From: Nitrospirillum sp034427435
GTDB taxonomy: Bacteria; Pseudomonadota; Alphaproteobacteria; Azospirillales; Azospirillaceae
Direction: 5' to 3'
Assembly (NCBI RefSeq): GCF_034427435.1
Contig: NZ_JAXQNP010000002.1
Span: 1,922,001 to 1,986,000 of the forward strand
DNA: 64,000 nt
The notes below the pieces were generated by a model. That model searched no databases. It saw nothing but the letters and a program-made list of their open reading frames with translations, and had not been told where the DNA came from. Position 1 is the stretch's first letter. The number at the start of each line of letters is the position of its first letter. Positions 43,443 to 54,811 of this stretch are shown in pieces. The translations under genes and the position numbers were made by a program.

Positions 43443-45746
43443 TCAGTGCGCGGTGCCGGTGAAGGCCGGGCTGACGAACATGCCAAGCTTGTTGAAGATC
43501 ATGCGGAAGTAAATGCGGTTACCCGACGCGATGCCGATGCGCTGGGAATAATCGCGTTCCATGATCAGCGAGAAGGTGTAGCAGTCGTCCTGATAGGTCG
43601 TGGTCAGGCTGGTGGACACGGGCCCGCCGCCCTCGGCCAGGTTGTAGCGGGAGGACAGCGCCACCGTGTAGTACTTCAGGAAGGACGAGCTGATGCCGCC
43701 GCTGACTTCCTGCAGGTTGGTGGTGGTGTCGGCGACCGTGCCGTTCTGCAGTTCCAGCTTGTTGATGTAGAGATAGCTGCCTGACACGCGGAAGACGGAC
43801 GGGCCGAACGACCCGGTGAAGTCATGCATGCGCTGGGCGCCGGTGGTCGGATCCAGGCGGAAGCCGTAGCTGATGTCCATCCAGGGGCTGGGGGTCAGCT
43901 CCAGGCGGCCGACATAGTCCGACTGACGGCTGTACAGGCCGGAATTGACCGCGAAGTCGGTGTTGTGCTGCAGGCGGTAGCTCTGGCCGAAGAAAATCGT
44001 GCTGCTGCCGCCGCCATTGCCGTACACGCCGGCGCGGATACCGTAAGTGACGCGCTGGCCGCCATCGAGGAGATCCACGCCGGGATAGCGGCTGAGACGG
44101 AACAGGTTGGTGGAATCGAATTCGATATCCTCGCTGTCCTCGTTCGGCAGGTCGCGGCTGTTGTGATAGTTGGGCGCGGCGGTGAAGGCCACGATGGGCT
44201 CGATCATTTCCGAGACCGTGCCATCCTCGCGCACGAAGGGCAGGCGGGTCATGATCTGGCCCTGGGGGAAGATGCGGAAGCGGTTGAAGCTTTCGCGGTC
44301 CCCGGTGACGCTGTTCTCCTGATTGGCGATGGAATAGCCGTCGGTGCGCAGCAGGGCGTTCACCGTCGTCACCATGCCCAGGCCGTTGGTGTAGTCCCCC
44401 TGCCAGCCGGCGACCTGCGAGGCCCGGCGGGACCGGGTGCCCTGCTCGCGCCACAGGTCCAGGATCTGGGCGTCGTAGGACCAGCGGCCGCCCAACGTCT
44501 CACCCGGCTCGCCCAAGGCGCTGTAGGTGATCAGCGGCAGGGCCACCGGCTCTTCCAACGTGTTGGACGGGCGCAGGTCCTGGAAGCCGTAGATGCCAGC
44601 GTTGAAATAGTCGCGGCCGGCGAAGCGCTCGGTGTACAGGCGGCTGGTCAGCAGCTGTTCGGAGCTGTAGCTGTAACGCAGCAGGAAGTTGTCGTCCGTG
44701 ACGCGGTTGAGGTCGAAGCCCCAACGCCAGGCGTCGTCGATGTCAAAGCGGCCGATGCCCTGAACATAGCCCCGCAGCTCCTTGGGGCTGATGGTGCCGG
44801 TGCTCGAGCTTTGGGTGTTCTCGGCGTAGGTCGCGGCGCCCTGCACCTCGAAATAGCCGTTGGTGAAGCGTTCCCGGTACTTGCCGCCGATCAGCAGGCC
44901 GTCATTGGCGCTGGGCGTCAGGTCGAACAGCAGGTCCTTGTCCGGCGAGATGTCGTAATAGTACTTCACCCGCGCGAACATGCCCAGGTTGCTGCTGTAG
45001 CCGATGGTGGGCGTCAGGAAGCCGCTGCGCCGGTCCACCGAGGGGTCGGGCATGGAGAAGGCGGGCAGGTAGGTGATGGGAACGCCCGCCACCTCGATGG
45101 TGGCGTCGCGGAAGTAGATGTCGTGCGAGGTGCTGTCGTGCGTCACCTGCTTGGCCCGGATTTGCCAGGTGGGCGGCTGCGTCGGGTCGTCCTCGCACAG
45201 CTTGCAGGGGCTGTAGGTGCCGCGGGTGACCCGGGTGTAGCGGCCGTCGATGCGCTCCGCCTGATATCCGGCCAGGCGGCTGTTGTCCTGCAACAGCATG
45301 CGGGACTGGTCGACGAAGGCCTGCTTCTGGTCCTCCGTCAGCTCCGCGTAGTCGCCGAACATGACTTCGCCGTCCGGCTGGATCATGACCACATGACCGC
45401 TGGCGGTGATGACGTTGGTCCGCTCGCTGTAGCTGATGGTGTCGGCCAGGACGACGTGGCCGCCTTGCGACAGCTGAACGTTGCCGGTGGCCGTGGTGAT
45501 GCCCAGCTCGTTGTCCGTATCGACCTGATCAGCCTCCAGCAGGACGGGGGGCTGGTCCTTCTTGGGCGGCTGGGCGGCCGCCTGCGTTCCTGTGGCCGTG
45601 GGGGTGGCCGAGGGGGCAGGCGTGGCCGCTGCCGGCTGCTGTTGCGCCAGCGCCGTGGTCGACAAGAGGCCGACCATCAGGGCGCCCGCGATGGCGGTGT
45701 GCCGCCGCTTGGCCGAGGGACGTGCGATCAGGGGGCATGCGTTCAA
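43443..45746 (-). CDS. lptD: LPS-assembly outer-membrane protein LptD
   Basis: Inserts lipopolysaccharide into the outer leaflet, 767 residues. The start is probably TTG 45746, preceded by GAGGAG nine to ten bases upstream; no in-frame ATG fits as well. A signal peptide ends at TTALAQ (about residue 35), then an Ala/Pro/Thr linker leads to the OstA jellyroll (VLLEADQVDTDNELGI, VQLSQGGHVVLADTISY). A cysteine pair (PCKLCEDD) and a large C-terminal barrel follow. In many relatives lptD sits with surA, pdxA and rsmA; here the neighbours are a glutathione peroxidase and an Lrp-type domain, so the usual cluster is absent. Confidence 0.94.
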   Translation of the reverse strand: MNACPLIARPSAKRRHTAIAGALMVGLLSTTALAQQQPAAATPAPSATPTATGTQAAAQPPKKDQPPVLLEADQVDTDNELGITTATGNVQLSQGGHVVLADTISYSERTNVITASGHVVMIQPDGEVMFGDYAELTEDQKQAFVDQSRMLLQDNSRLAGYQAERIDGRYTRVTRGTYSPCKLCEDDPTQPPTWQIRAKQVTHDSTSHDIYFRDATIEVAGVPITYLPAFSMPDPSVDRRSGFLTPTIGYSSNLGMFARVKYYYDISPDKDLLFDLTPSANDGLLIGGKYRERFTNGYFEVQGAATYAENTQSSSTGTISPKELRGYVQGIGRFDIDDAWRWGFDLNRVTDDNFLLRYSYSSEQLLTSRLYTERFAGRDYFNAGIYGFQDLRPSNTLEEPVALPLITYSALGEPGETLGGRWSYDAQILDLWREQGTRSRRASQVAGWQGDYTNGLGMVTTVNALLRTDGYSIANQENSVTGDRESFNRFRIFPQGQIMTRLPFVREDGTVSEMIEPIVAFTAAPNYHNSRDLPNEDSEDIEFDSTNLFRLSRYPGVDLLDGGQRVTYGIRAGVYGNGGGSSTIFFGQSYRLQHNTDFAVNSGLYSRQSDYVGRLELTPSPWMDISYGFRLDPTTGAQRMHDFTGSFGPSVFRVSGSYLYINKLELQNGTVADTTTNLQEVSGGISSSFLKYYTVALSSRYNLAEGGGPVSTSLTTTYQDDCYTFSLIMERDYSQRIGIASGNRIYFRMIFNKLGMFVSPAFTGTAH

Positions 45747-45973
45747 CGGGACACACTCCTCAACGGGTCGCCCAGGGGTTCGTCCAGGGGCCCGCCGATG
45801 GGGCTACCGCCGTTCCAGGCCATGTGGCCGATGTCCTTGCTCCGCTTCATGGATCACCTTCTTGCCCATGCCGTGGGCCAAGTCAACACGGCTGGCCCGT
45901 TCCACGGGCGCATCTCCCGATATCGTCGGCATCCGCCGCGCGATTCCGGTCCGCTGGCGGACCGGCGGGAGTA

Positions 45974-46216
45974 TCAGGTGAACGCCTTGAAGGTGATGAT
46001 GGTGAAGGTGTCCTTGACGCCCGGCAGGGTTTGCAGGCGCTGGGTGACGAAATGGCCGATATCGGCCCCGTCCGCCAGATAGCACTTCATCATCAGGTCA
46101 TATTGACCGGAGATGGAGTAGACCTCGGACACCTCTTCCAGGCTCTCCACCGCCGAATCGGCCACGTCATAGGCCTTGCCCAGCTCGCACTTGATCTGCA
46201 CGAAGATGGTCTGCAT
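45974..46216 (-). CDS. Stand-alone Lrp/AsnC ligand-binding domain protein
   Basis: Small 80-residue protein consisting only of the alpha-beta ligand-binding (RAM/SAM) domain of Lrp/AsnC regulators, without a DNA-binding domain. Start MQTIFVQIKCELGKAY (ATG 46216, GGAAG upstream) matches the family start; an earlier ATG at 46252 overlaps the rhlE stop. VSEVYSISGQYDLMMKCYL and FVTQRLQTLPGV complete the domain. Such proteins bind amino acids and may modulate other regulators. Probably co-transcribed with rhlE. Confidence 0.85.
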   Translation of the reverse strand: MQTIFVQIKCELGKAYDVADSAVESLEEVSEVYSISGQYDLMMKCYLADGADIGHFVTQRLQTLPGVKDTFTIITFKAFT

Positions 46217-46248
46217 GGATTGCTTCCAAGCCTCCGGCGTTTCGGCCG

Positions 46249-47853
<1,605 letters not shown>

Positions 47854-48396
47854 GCGACCTATATCTGTATGGTGTGCGTCATTTAGGGGATGAGTTTGGC
47901 AGGATTGCCAACCCTCCTAAGGACAAAGCGCCAGGTTGACGGGGCCGCCATTCCCACGCCCAAACCCGTCTCAACGTAACTGGAGGCGGCCTCCAAGACC
48001 AGTAAAGACGGCCCGGCGCTGCCCACACTGGAGCCATGCGCGACTTGGCGGAAGGTCACGACATGGTCAAGGCTCGCGCGTTCGATATCAATTTCAGCCC
48101 GCAAGGGCAAGGATTTCCTTTAAAGTCAACTGCCGCGTCTCCTTCTTTCTTAGTGCCTGGGGTGTGGCCCCCCGAGTCGCCGGCGCATCCCTCCGCCTCA
48201 TGCGGAGGGCGCGGCATCGCGGCGCGGGTCTGGAAAGGGGCGCGGTTGTCCGGCCGGCCCTTGTTTTCGCCGGCTGGCCCCCCATCATCTGAATAGATGA
48301 CACGACATTGTCACCTGGCCGGTTGCATATCGCGCGAAAACTGTTCTAGGCTTCCCTTGTTGGCTCAACCGCCTTTCGCATTGAAGGATGACACCC
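47854..48396. other. Intergenic region upstream of rhlE and the His-rich gene
   Basis: About 540 bp. It holds a hairpin (CCCTCCGC and GCGGAGGG at about 48189-48209) that could be part of a small RNA or leader, and GC-rich direct sequence around 47930-48020. No ORF with coding character is seen. rhlE-type genes often have long leaders, which could account for part of it. Confidence 0.4.
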
Positions 48397-48552
48397 ATGG
48401 TCACCATCGGCATCGCTGCTTTCCTCGGCCTCAGCCTGCTCGCCGCGCTGTCCATCGCCGCCGTGAAGCCGGCCGAGGCCAGCAGCCATCATGGACACGG
48501 CGGCCATGGCCATGACGACCACGGCCACAGCCACGGCGGTCACGGCCACTGA
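48397..48552 (+). CDS. Small exported histidine-rich protein
   Basis: Predicted 51-residue protein, missed by length cut-offs. ATG 48397 is preceded by GAAGGA. A signal peptide with hydrophobic core at about 3-22 ends near PAEASS. The mature part consists almost only of His, Gly, Asp and Ser, with a dozen His residues arranged as HHGHGG and HDDHGHSH. It should be exported and bind transition metals such as nickel, zinc or copper in the periplasm; whether it buffers, stores or delivers metal is unknown. It is followed by a terminator, so it is transcribed alone. Confidence 0.75.
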   Translation: MVTIGIAAFLGLSLLAALSIAAVKPAEASSHHGHGGHGHDDHGHSHGGHGH

Positions 48553-48625
48553 GCCGTCCCCCCGCGTGATCGCAGAATTCGGGCGGCGCTGGGCCAGAAA
48601 CCCAGCCCTTTAGCCCGCTCATTGG

Positions 48626-48655
48626 AAAAAGGCCGCGGCAACGCGGCCTTTTTTA
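48626..48655 (+). terminator. Rho-independent terminator after the His-rich gene
   Basis: GGCCGCG and CGCGGCC around GCAA, preceded by A5 and followed by six T: a compact, strong terminator. Confidence 0.85.
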
Positions 48656-48758
48656 TTGCCGACAACGTTTGCAAAACGGTGACATAATCTTAAGCGTGGT
48701 GTGAGACGCTTGCGTCCATCGCCATAGTGCCTTGGCGTGTTTGTTGGGGAACGCACGA

Positions 48759-51064
48759 ATGGCCACGATCACGGCGAATAATCATTCAACGCTGCTGAAC
48801 AGCGGCGCGATCATCGTACAGGGGAACCGTGACACCATCGTCGGTTCCGGCAACACCATCACGCTGCAGCAGGCGGTGGTCAGTGGGCAAACCACCATCA
48901 TCGGTAGCGGCAACGTCATCGTCGACAGCTTCGTGGGCAACACCATCGTCGTGGGCGGGGACAGATTACGGTATCGGCCACCGCCGACGTGGTCACCATC
49001 CTGGGCGGCGGCAACATCGTCCAGATCAATAACAACAACGCCGTCTTCGACGCCTATGCCGGCGACCAGGTGTCCTTCAGCGGCTTCGCCTCCAGCTTCA
49101 CCGGTTCCCTGAACTATCTCACGGTCGCGAACCGGGGCGGCCTGACGGTCAATGGGACTGGCAATCAGGTCACCCTCAACGGGTCGGGCCGGCTTGACCT
49201 CACCAGCACGGGCAACACCGTCACCGACCTGGGCAGCAATTCCACCATCAGCTTCGCCGGGGTCAATCTGGCGCAGACGATCACCGGCACGGCCGACACC
49301 GTGTTCCTGAACAATATCAGCAACAGCCTGTCGGTGGGCGGCAGTGACATGGTGGTCCAGGCGGTGGGCAACATCGTCCGCGTCCTGGCCGGCGCCAGCA
49401 ACATCACCGTCGCCAATACGGGCAAGGCGACGAACCGCATTTATGCCGGCGCCGGCACCATCACGACGCAATCCGACCTGGCGGTGAACGGTGCCGGCAC
49501 GTCGCTGAACTTCCTGCGGGGCGGCAGCGCCACCTTGACCGCCGCCGCCAACAGCGCGCCCGTCACCATCCTGGGCAGCGGCACGCTGGCCGCCAACGGG
49601 GCAGGGGCGACCTTCATCCTGGCGGCCAGGGGACAGACCCTGACGGGGAATAGTCAAACCGTCACTGTCAGTGGCGCCAGCGGCGACATCGTCCTGGGCA
49701 ACCTCAATACCGTCACCGTTGCCCAGGGCGCCAACGGGACGGTCAATGGCGCCAACAACACCGTGACCGTCAGCGATGGGGCCAAGGCCACCGTCCTGGG
49801 GGGCGGCAACACCGTGACGGCCTTGGGCGCCGCCAGCGTCGCCGCGACCGCTGGCGCCTCGGTCCTGGTGGGGGGCGGCACCGGGGCCACCCTCACAGGC
49901 TCCGCCGCCGCCACCATCCGCTATGACGCCAGCGGCATGACCATCGATCTGGTGGCCGGCCGCGCCTCGGCCGTGGGCGGCGGCAAGGTCGACACGCTGA
50001 CCAACGTCGGCATCCTGCTGGCCACCGGCAACAACGACACTCTGATCGCCGGCAGCGGCGCGACCCTGTCGCTGACCGGCACCGGCGGCCAGGTGACCCT
50101 GACCGGTGGCCGCAACGTCGTCTTGGGCAGCGCCGCCAGCCGAGCCACGATCTCCATCACCGCCAGCAACAGCGTCGAAACCATCAACGCCACCGGCGAT
50201 GTGATCCTGGTGCAGGGCGGCGGCGATACCCTGACCTTGGGCGGAACGGGGAACCAGGTGACCACCGCCGCCGGCGGCACCCTGGCCCTGACCGCCAACG
50301 CCAGCGCCAGCCTGGCCGGCACCGGCAACAGCGCGACCCTGGCCAGCGGCGCCAGGCTGACGGTCACGGACGGCGGCAACACCATCACCGGCACCACCGC
50401 GTTCCTGACGATTTCGGCGCCCGCCGGCGCCACGGAGACGGTCAGCGGCACCAACAACGCCATCACCATGACGGTGGCGGGGGACACGTTGGCGCTCAGC
50501 GGCACGGGCAATGGGGTGACGGCCTCAGGCGACACCGTCAATCTGGCCGCCAAGGCCAGTGCCACGGTCAATGGCGCGGGCAACACCATCACCGTCGGCG
50601 CCCAGGCCAGCCTGAAGGTGACGGGGGCCGGCAACACCATCGCCCTGAGCGGGGCAGGGGACACCCTCAACCTCACGGGCACCGGCAACACCATCGTCGC
50701 CCGCAGTACCGGCGCCACCCTGGCCCTGTCCAGCAATGGCGTGGGCCCCTCCGGCGAATTGGACCTGATCGTCACTCATGACAAGGTCTGGCTGCAGCGG
50801 TCGGGCAACGACCTGGTGGTGGAGCAACTGGGCGCCGGGCAGACGGCCCGCCTGACCAACTGGTTCGGCAGCACCAGCGCTGAGGTCGCCACCATCAAGG
50901 CCAGCGACGGCGTCCTGCTGACGCCCACGGACGTCGCCACCCTGCTGGGCAAGATGACCACCTTCAGCAACGGCCACGCGGGCTTCAACCCGCTGACCAC
51001 ATCGCAGGGCAGCACAAACAACAGCTATTACGCCGGCGCGCTGAACGGCGTCTGGCACAGCTGA
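48759..51064 (+). pseudogene. Long beta-solenoid protein with hemolysin-type C-terminus, one-base frameshift
   Basis: About 768 residues after repair. From residue about 5 to 650 it is built of short degenerate repeats of GxGNxITxxG type (Asn, Gly, Thr, Val rich), typical of a parallel beta-helix or RTX-like solenoid. The C-terminal part (about 665-735) has WLQRSGNDLVVEQLGAG, LTNWFGS and IKASDGVLLTPTDVATLL, similar to the hemolysin-type calcium-binding-related domain (HCBP_related) of type I-secreted proteins. There is no N-terminal signal peptide, in line with that route. The frame breaks at a G4 run at 48957-48960; one more G restores GGGQITVSATADVV. No transporter genes are adjacent. Confidence 0.8.
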
Positions 51065-51080
51065 GGCGGCGGAAAAGTGA

Positions 51081-51109
51081 AACGCCCGGACGGTGGCGTC
51101 CGGGCGTTT
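51081..51109. terminator. Bidirectional terminator between the solenoid gene and parE
   Basis: AACGCCCGGACG and CGTCCGGGCGTT pair around GTGG; T-rich sequence follows on the plus strand and TTTCACTTTTCC on the minus strand. It serves both convergent genes. Confidence 0.8.
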
Positions 51110-51111
51110 GG

Positions 51112-53100
51112 TCAGACGTCCAAGTCCTGCGCGAACTTGGCGTTTTCCTGGATGAATTTGAAGCGCAGCTCCGGCTTGCGGCCCATCAGGCTTTCCACCA
51201 GGCTGGCGGTGCTTTCCGCGTCGTCCTTCTGCTCGGGATCGCGGATGTCGGGCACCGTCACGCGCAGCAGCGTGCGGCGTGCCGGGTCCATGGTGGTTTC
51301 CTTCAACTGGCTGGGCTGCATCTCGCCCAGGCCCTTGAAGCGGCTGATCTCCACCTTCTGGTTGGCCTTGAACACGGTGGCCATCAGTTCGTCCTTGTGG
51401 GCGTCGTCGCGGGCGTAGCGGACGTTGCTGCCTTGGGACAGGCGGTACAGCGGGGGCAGGGCCAGGTAGAGGTTGCCGTTCTGGATCAGCGCCGGCATCT
51501 CGCGATAGAAGAAGGTCATCAGCAGCGAGGCGATGTGAGCGCCGTCGACGTCGGCGTCCGTCATGATGACGATGCGCTCATAACGCAGCCGGTCGGGGGA
51601 GAAGTCCTTGCCGGCGCCGCAGCCCAGGGCCTGCACCAGGTCGCTTAGTTCCTGGTTGCCGCGCAGCTTGTCCGTGCTGGCCGAGGCCACGTTCAGGATC
51701 TTGCCGCGCAGGGGCAGTATGGCCTGGGTCTCGCGGTTGCGCGCCTGCTTGGCGCTGCCGCCGGCGCTGTCGCCCTCGACGATGAATATCTCGGTGCCTT
51801 CGGAGCTTTGGCGCGAGCAGTCGGCCAGCTTGCCCGGCAGGCGCAGGCGCCGGGTGGGCGTCTTGCGCGCCATGTCCTTGGCGGCGCGGCGCCGCGCCCG
51901 CTCCTCCGCCTTCTCCACCAGGCGGTCCAGCAGCACCTTGGCGGCGTCGGGGGCGGCCGACAGCCAGTGGTCGAAATGGTCCTTGATGGCCGCCTCGGTC
52001 AGGCGCACAGCCTCCGCGCTCACCAGCTTTTCCTTGGTCTGGCCTTGGAACTGCGGGTCGCGGATGAAGACGGACAACAGGATGGTGGCGCCGTCCACCA
52101 CGTCCTCGGCCGTGAGGGACGGGCCCTTGCGGTTGCCCACCAGCTCGCCATAGCCCTTCAGGCCGCGCGTCAGCGCCTGGCGCAGGCCCTGCTCATGGGT
52201 GCCGCCCTGGGGGGTGGGGATGGTGTTGCAGTAGGTGTGGCTGAAGCCCTCGTCATCCTCGGGCCAGGCCACGGCCCATTCCACGCGGCCGGCCTGGTTG
52301 GGGAAGTCGGCCTGGCCGGCGAAGGCGGTGGGGGTGACGGTGCGCCGGTCCTTCAGGGCCGACATCAGATAGTCCAGCAGCCCGTTGGGGAAGTGCAGGG
52401 TTTCCGCCGCCGGCACCGCGCTGTCGTCGCTCAGCAGCGAGGGATCGCAGCTCCAGCGGATTTCCACGCCCCGGAACAGATAGGCCTTGGACCGCGCCAT
52501 GCGGTACAGACGCTCCGCCTTGAAGTGCGCGCCGTCGCCGAAGATCTGGGCGTCGGGGTGGAAGCGCACCAGGGTGCCGCGCCGGTTGTTCACCGGGCCG
52601 GCGTTCACCAGCGGCGTCAGGGGCACGCCGCGGCTGTAGCTTTGCGTGTAGAGCGTGCGGTCGCGGGCGACCTCCACCGTCAGCTGGTCGGTCAGGGCCG
52701 TGACGACGGACAGGCCCACGCCGTGCAGGCCGCCGGAGGTGGCGTAGACCTTGCCGCTGAACTTGCCGCCGGAATGCAGGGTGGTGAGGATCACCTCCAG
52801 CGCCGACTTGCCCGGGTATTTCGGGTGGTCGTCCACCGGGATGCCGCGGCCGTTGTCCCGGATGGAGACGGTGCCGTCGGCGGCCAATTCCAGGTCGATG
52901 CGGTTGGCGTGGCCGGCCACCGCCTCATCCATGGCGTTGTCGAGCACCTCCGCCACCAGATGGTGGAGGGCGCGTTCGTCCGTGCCGCCGATATACATGC
53001 CGGGACGGCGGCGGACAGGCTCCAGCCCCTCCAGGACCTCGATGTCCTGGGCGGAATAGCTGTCTTGCTTGCGGGCGGTGTTCTGGAAAAGGTCGCTCAT
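51112..53100 (-). CDS. parE: DNA topoisomerase IV subunit B
   Basis: ATPase subunit of topoisomerase IV, which unlinks daughter chromosomes. The 662 residues include the GHKL ATPase with EVLDNAMDEAVAG, SIRDNGRGIPVDD and GGLHGVGLSVV, a transducer domain, the Toprim motif FIVEGDSAGGSAKQARNR (about 420-440) and DADVDGAHIASLL (about 508). ParE rather than GyrB is preferred because the protein is short (no inserted domain) and has the QGGTHE-like TPQGGTHEQGL and the ParE-type end. parC is not in the window. Confidence 0.95.
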   Translation of the reverse strand: MSDLFQNTARKQDSYSAQDIEVLEGLEPVRRRPGMYIGGTDERALHHLVAEVLDNAMDEAVAGHANRIDLELAADGTVSIRDNGRGIPVDDHPKYPGKSALEVILTTLHSGGKFSGKVYATSGGLHGVGLSVVTALTDQLTVEVARDRTLYTQSYSRGVPLTPLVNAGPVNNRRGTLVRFHPDAQIFGDGAHFKAERLYRMARSKAYLFRGVEIRWSCDPSLLSDDSAVPAAETLHFPNGLLDYLMSALKDRRTVTPTAFAGQADFPNQAGRVEWAVAWPEDDEGFSHTYCNTIPTPQGGTHEQGLRQALTRGLKGYGELVGNRKGPSLTAEDVVDGATILLSVFIRDPQFQGQTKEKLVSAEAVRLTEAAIKDHFDHWLSAAPDAAKVLLDRLVEKAEERARRRAAKDMARKTPTRRLRLPGKLADCSRQSSEGTEIFIVEGDSAGGSAKQARNRETQAILPLRGKILNVASASTDKLRGNQELSDLVQALGCGAGKDFSPDRLRYERIVIMTDADVDGAHIASLLMTFFYREMPALIQNGNLYLALPPLYRLSQGSNVRYARDDAHKDELMATVFKANQKVEISRFKGLGEMQPSQLKETTMDPARRTLLRVTVPDIRDPEQKDDAESTASLVESLMGRKPELRFKFIQENAKFAQDLDV

Positions 53101-53248
53101 ACCCCATTATAGGAGTGGGCGCCGCCGCAGTTCAAGGACTGGGGCGGCGGGGCATCCCCGCCAACCACCACATTTTGTAAGAACGGACCCGCCAGCCTCC
53201 CACATCGGGGGTATGGGCGGCCTGTATCGCTTTCAGGAGTACGGATCG

Positions 53249-53644
53249 ATGAACGACCAGCCGCCCACCCCCGACTTTTCCTCCGCGCCGGCGCTGCGCA
53301 CCTTCGCCATGCCGGCGGACACCAACGCCAACGGCGACATCTTCGGCGGCTGGGTACTGTCCCAAATGGATCTGGCGGGTGCCGCCAAGGCCATACGCCG
53401 CGCCCGGGGCAGGGTGGCGACGGTGGGCATCGAGGCCATGAAGTTCTATCGCCCCGTGGCGGTGGGCGACGAATTGAATTGCTATACCGAGATCCTGGCC
53501 GTGGGGCGCACGTCCATCCGCGTCCGCATCGACACCTGGGTACGCCGCGGCGCCACCGGCGAGGCCGTGCAGGTGACCGAAGGCGTCTTCACCTACGTCG
53601 CCATCGGCGAAGACGGCCGTCCCCGCCCGGTCGAAGTGGAGTGA
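53249..53644 (+). CDS. yciA: Acyl-CoA thioesterase, YciA type
   Basis: Hotdog-fold hydrolase of 131 residues that cleaves acyl-CoA to free acid and CoA. The family motif ADTNANGDIFGGWVLSQMD contains the catalytic Asp and Gly-Gly, followed by FYRPVAVGDELNCY. ATG 53249 with AGGAG upstream is preferred over the longer frame at 53069. It is divergent from parE across about 150 bp. The C-terminus ends shortly after the core. Confidence 0.9.
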   Translation: MNDQPPTPDFSSAPALRTFAMPADTNANGDIFGGWVLSQMDLAGAAKAIRRARGRVATVGIEAMKFYRPVAVGDELNCYTEILAVGRTSIRVRIDTWVRRGATGEAVQVTEGVFTYVAIGEDGRPRPVEVE

Positions 53645-53793
53645 CTTTACTCCCGAGCCAGCAAAAGCGCCCCTAGGCCGCGACTGCGGCCGCCGCAACG
53701 AGCACCGCCCAGGTAGTGTGTAGGGGGGGCGCAGTGAGGATAGCCAAGGGGCGGATGCCCCGCCGGCGCCTGAGGCAATCGCAAAAACGAAAA

Positions 53794-53824
53794 CGGGCCC
53801 GTTCCGGTGAGGAACGGGCCCGTA
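53794..53824 (-). terminator. Perfect hairpin terminator of the small lipoprotein gene
   Basis: ACGGGCCCGTTCC and GGAACGGGCCCGT form a 13-bp perfect stem with a 5-base loop. On the minus strand TTTTCGTTTTTG follows, so it ends the gene at 53855-54106. Confidence 0.85.
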
Positions 53825-53854
53825 AACGTTAGGCCAAAGCCCCGACGAAATGGC

Positions 53855-54106
53855 TTAGTTGCCCTTCGGGGGTTCGGTCGTGGAGGGCTCCGGCGTGGCC
53901 GGGGCCGGGGTGGCGTCGGACGGGGCCGGCGCCGGGGTGGCGGAGCTGTCAGCCGGGGCGGCCGGGGTGGCCGGCGTTTCAGCCGCAGGGGCCGCCGGGG
54001 CGGCGGCGGGGGCTTCGGTCTTCGCCGGGGCCGGGGCGTCGTGCTTGTCGCAAGCAGCCAGACCGACCAACAGAACCGGGGCGAGCATCAGGGCTTTAAA
54101 GCGCAT
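53855..54106 (-). CDS. Small Ala/Pro-rich lipoprotein
   Basis: Predicted 83-residue lipoprotein. The lipobox VGLAAC makes Cys19 the lipidated residue. Asp at the next position would favour inner-membrane retention under the enterobacterial rule, which may not hold here. The mature part is low-complexity (Ala, Pro, Thr, Glu, Ser) and probably unstructured. AAGGAGAGG precedes the start. Function unknown; similar small lipoproteins are common in alphaproteobacterial envelopes. Confidence 0.8.
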   Translation of the reverse strand: MRFKALMLAPVLLVGLAACDKHDAPAPAKTEAPAAAPAAPAAETPATPAAPADSSATPAPAPSDATPAPATPEPSTTEPPKGN

Positions 54107-54382
54107 ATTCCTCTCCTTCTATGCGTCTTTACGCGCGGATTGGATTCCGCACGTCTTGACGTCGTGGCCCGAGGCTCACGGGACCACGACAATGATTTTG
54201 CAGCATCTTCCGGCGGAAATAAGGCAAAGCCGCCGAACGATGTGTGAAACTTTGACAGCGCGTTAACCAGGAATGCACCGCTATCGTCCTGATAACACGA
54301 CAGATGGGCCGTCATTCCAAGCAAGAATTCGTCCTAGGCCTTTTTGAGCCCTGGCCGGCCGGCGCTCAACGGCGATTTCGCC

Positions 54383-54811
54383 CTAGTCCTTGGGTGCGGC
54401 AAGCCGCCGCAACGCCAAATCCAGGGCCGATTTCAGCTGGCCGGCGGAATAGGGCTTTTGCACGAAGCCCAAGGGATAGGTCTGGCTGGCCCGGGCCATC
54501 GTCTGCTCATCCGTATAGGCCGATAGGAAGACCGAGCGCAGGCTGAATTCGTTCCGCAGCCGCCGGGCCGTGTCGATTCCATCGACCGTGCCTTTCAGGC
54601 GGATGTCCATGAGCGCCAGATGGGGGTGGCTGCTGGCGGCCAGGGCGATGGCCTCCGGTTCCGACGCGGCGATGCCGCAGACCTCATACCCCAAATCCTC
54701 CACCGTCAGGCGGATACCCAAGGCCACCAACGCATCGTCCTCGACGATCATCAGGCGTATCGCCGCATGGTCGACCGGTTCGGCGTCCTGGTTGATTGCT
54801 ACCTGACTCAT
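54383..54811 (-). CDS. Single-domain response regulator
   Basis: Stand-alone receiver of 142 residues from ATG 54811, preceded by AGGGGACG; the frame is open to 54838. It has VEDD at 23-26, Asp69 in LMDIRL and Lys119 in QKPY. No output domain or adjacent kinase. It shares the receiver-only plan, KPY motif and loop with the orphan at 10922, so the two may belong to the same signalling class. Confidence 0.85.
   Translation of the reverse strand: MSQVAINQDAEPVDHAAIRLMIVEDDALVALGIRLTVEDLGYEVCGIAASEPEAIALAASSHPHLALMDIRLKGTVDGIDTARRLRNEFSLRSVFLSAYTDEQTMARASQTYPLGFVQKPYSAGQLKSALDLALRRLAAPKD

Noticed and set aside
43824..46082. 752-codon open frame antisense to lptD
   Set aside because: Gly/Val/Ala/Asp-rich shadow; lptD has a signal peptide and OstA domain on the minus strand.
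48759..50760. Repeated GGCAACACC-type DNA as a CRISPR or satellite array
   Set aside because: The repeats follow the reading frame of the solenoid protein and are degenerate.
48989..51064. Independent start of the beta-solenoid gene at 48989
   Set aside because: Lies inside the frameshifted repeat region, with the same repeat pattern continuing from the upstream frame at 48759.
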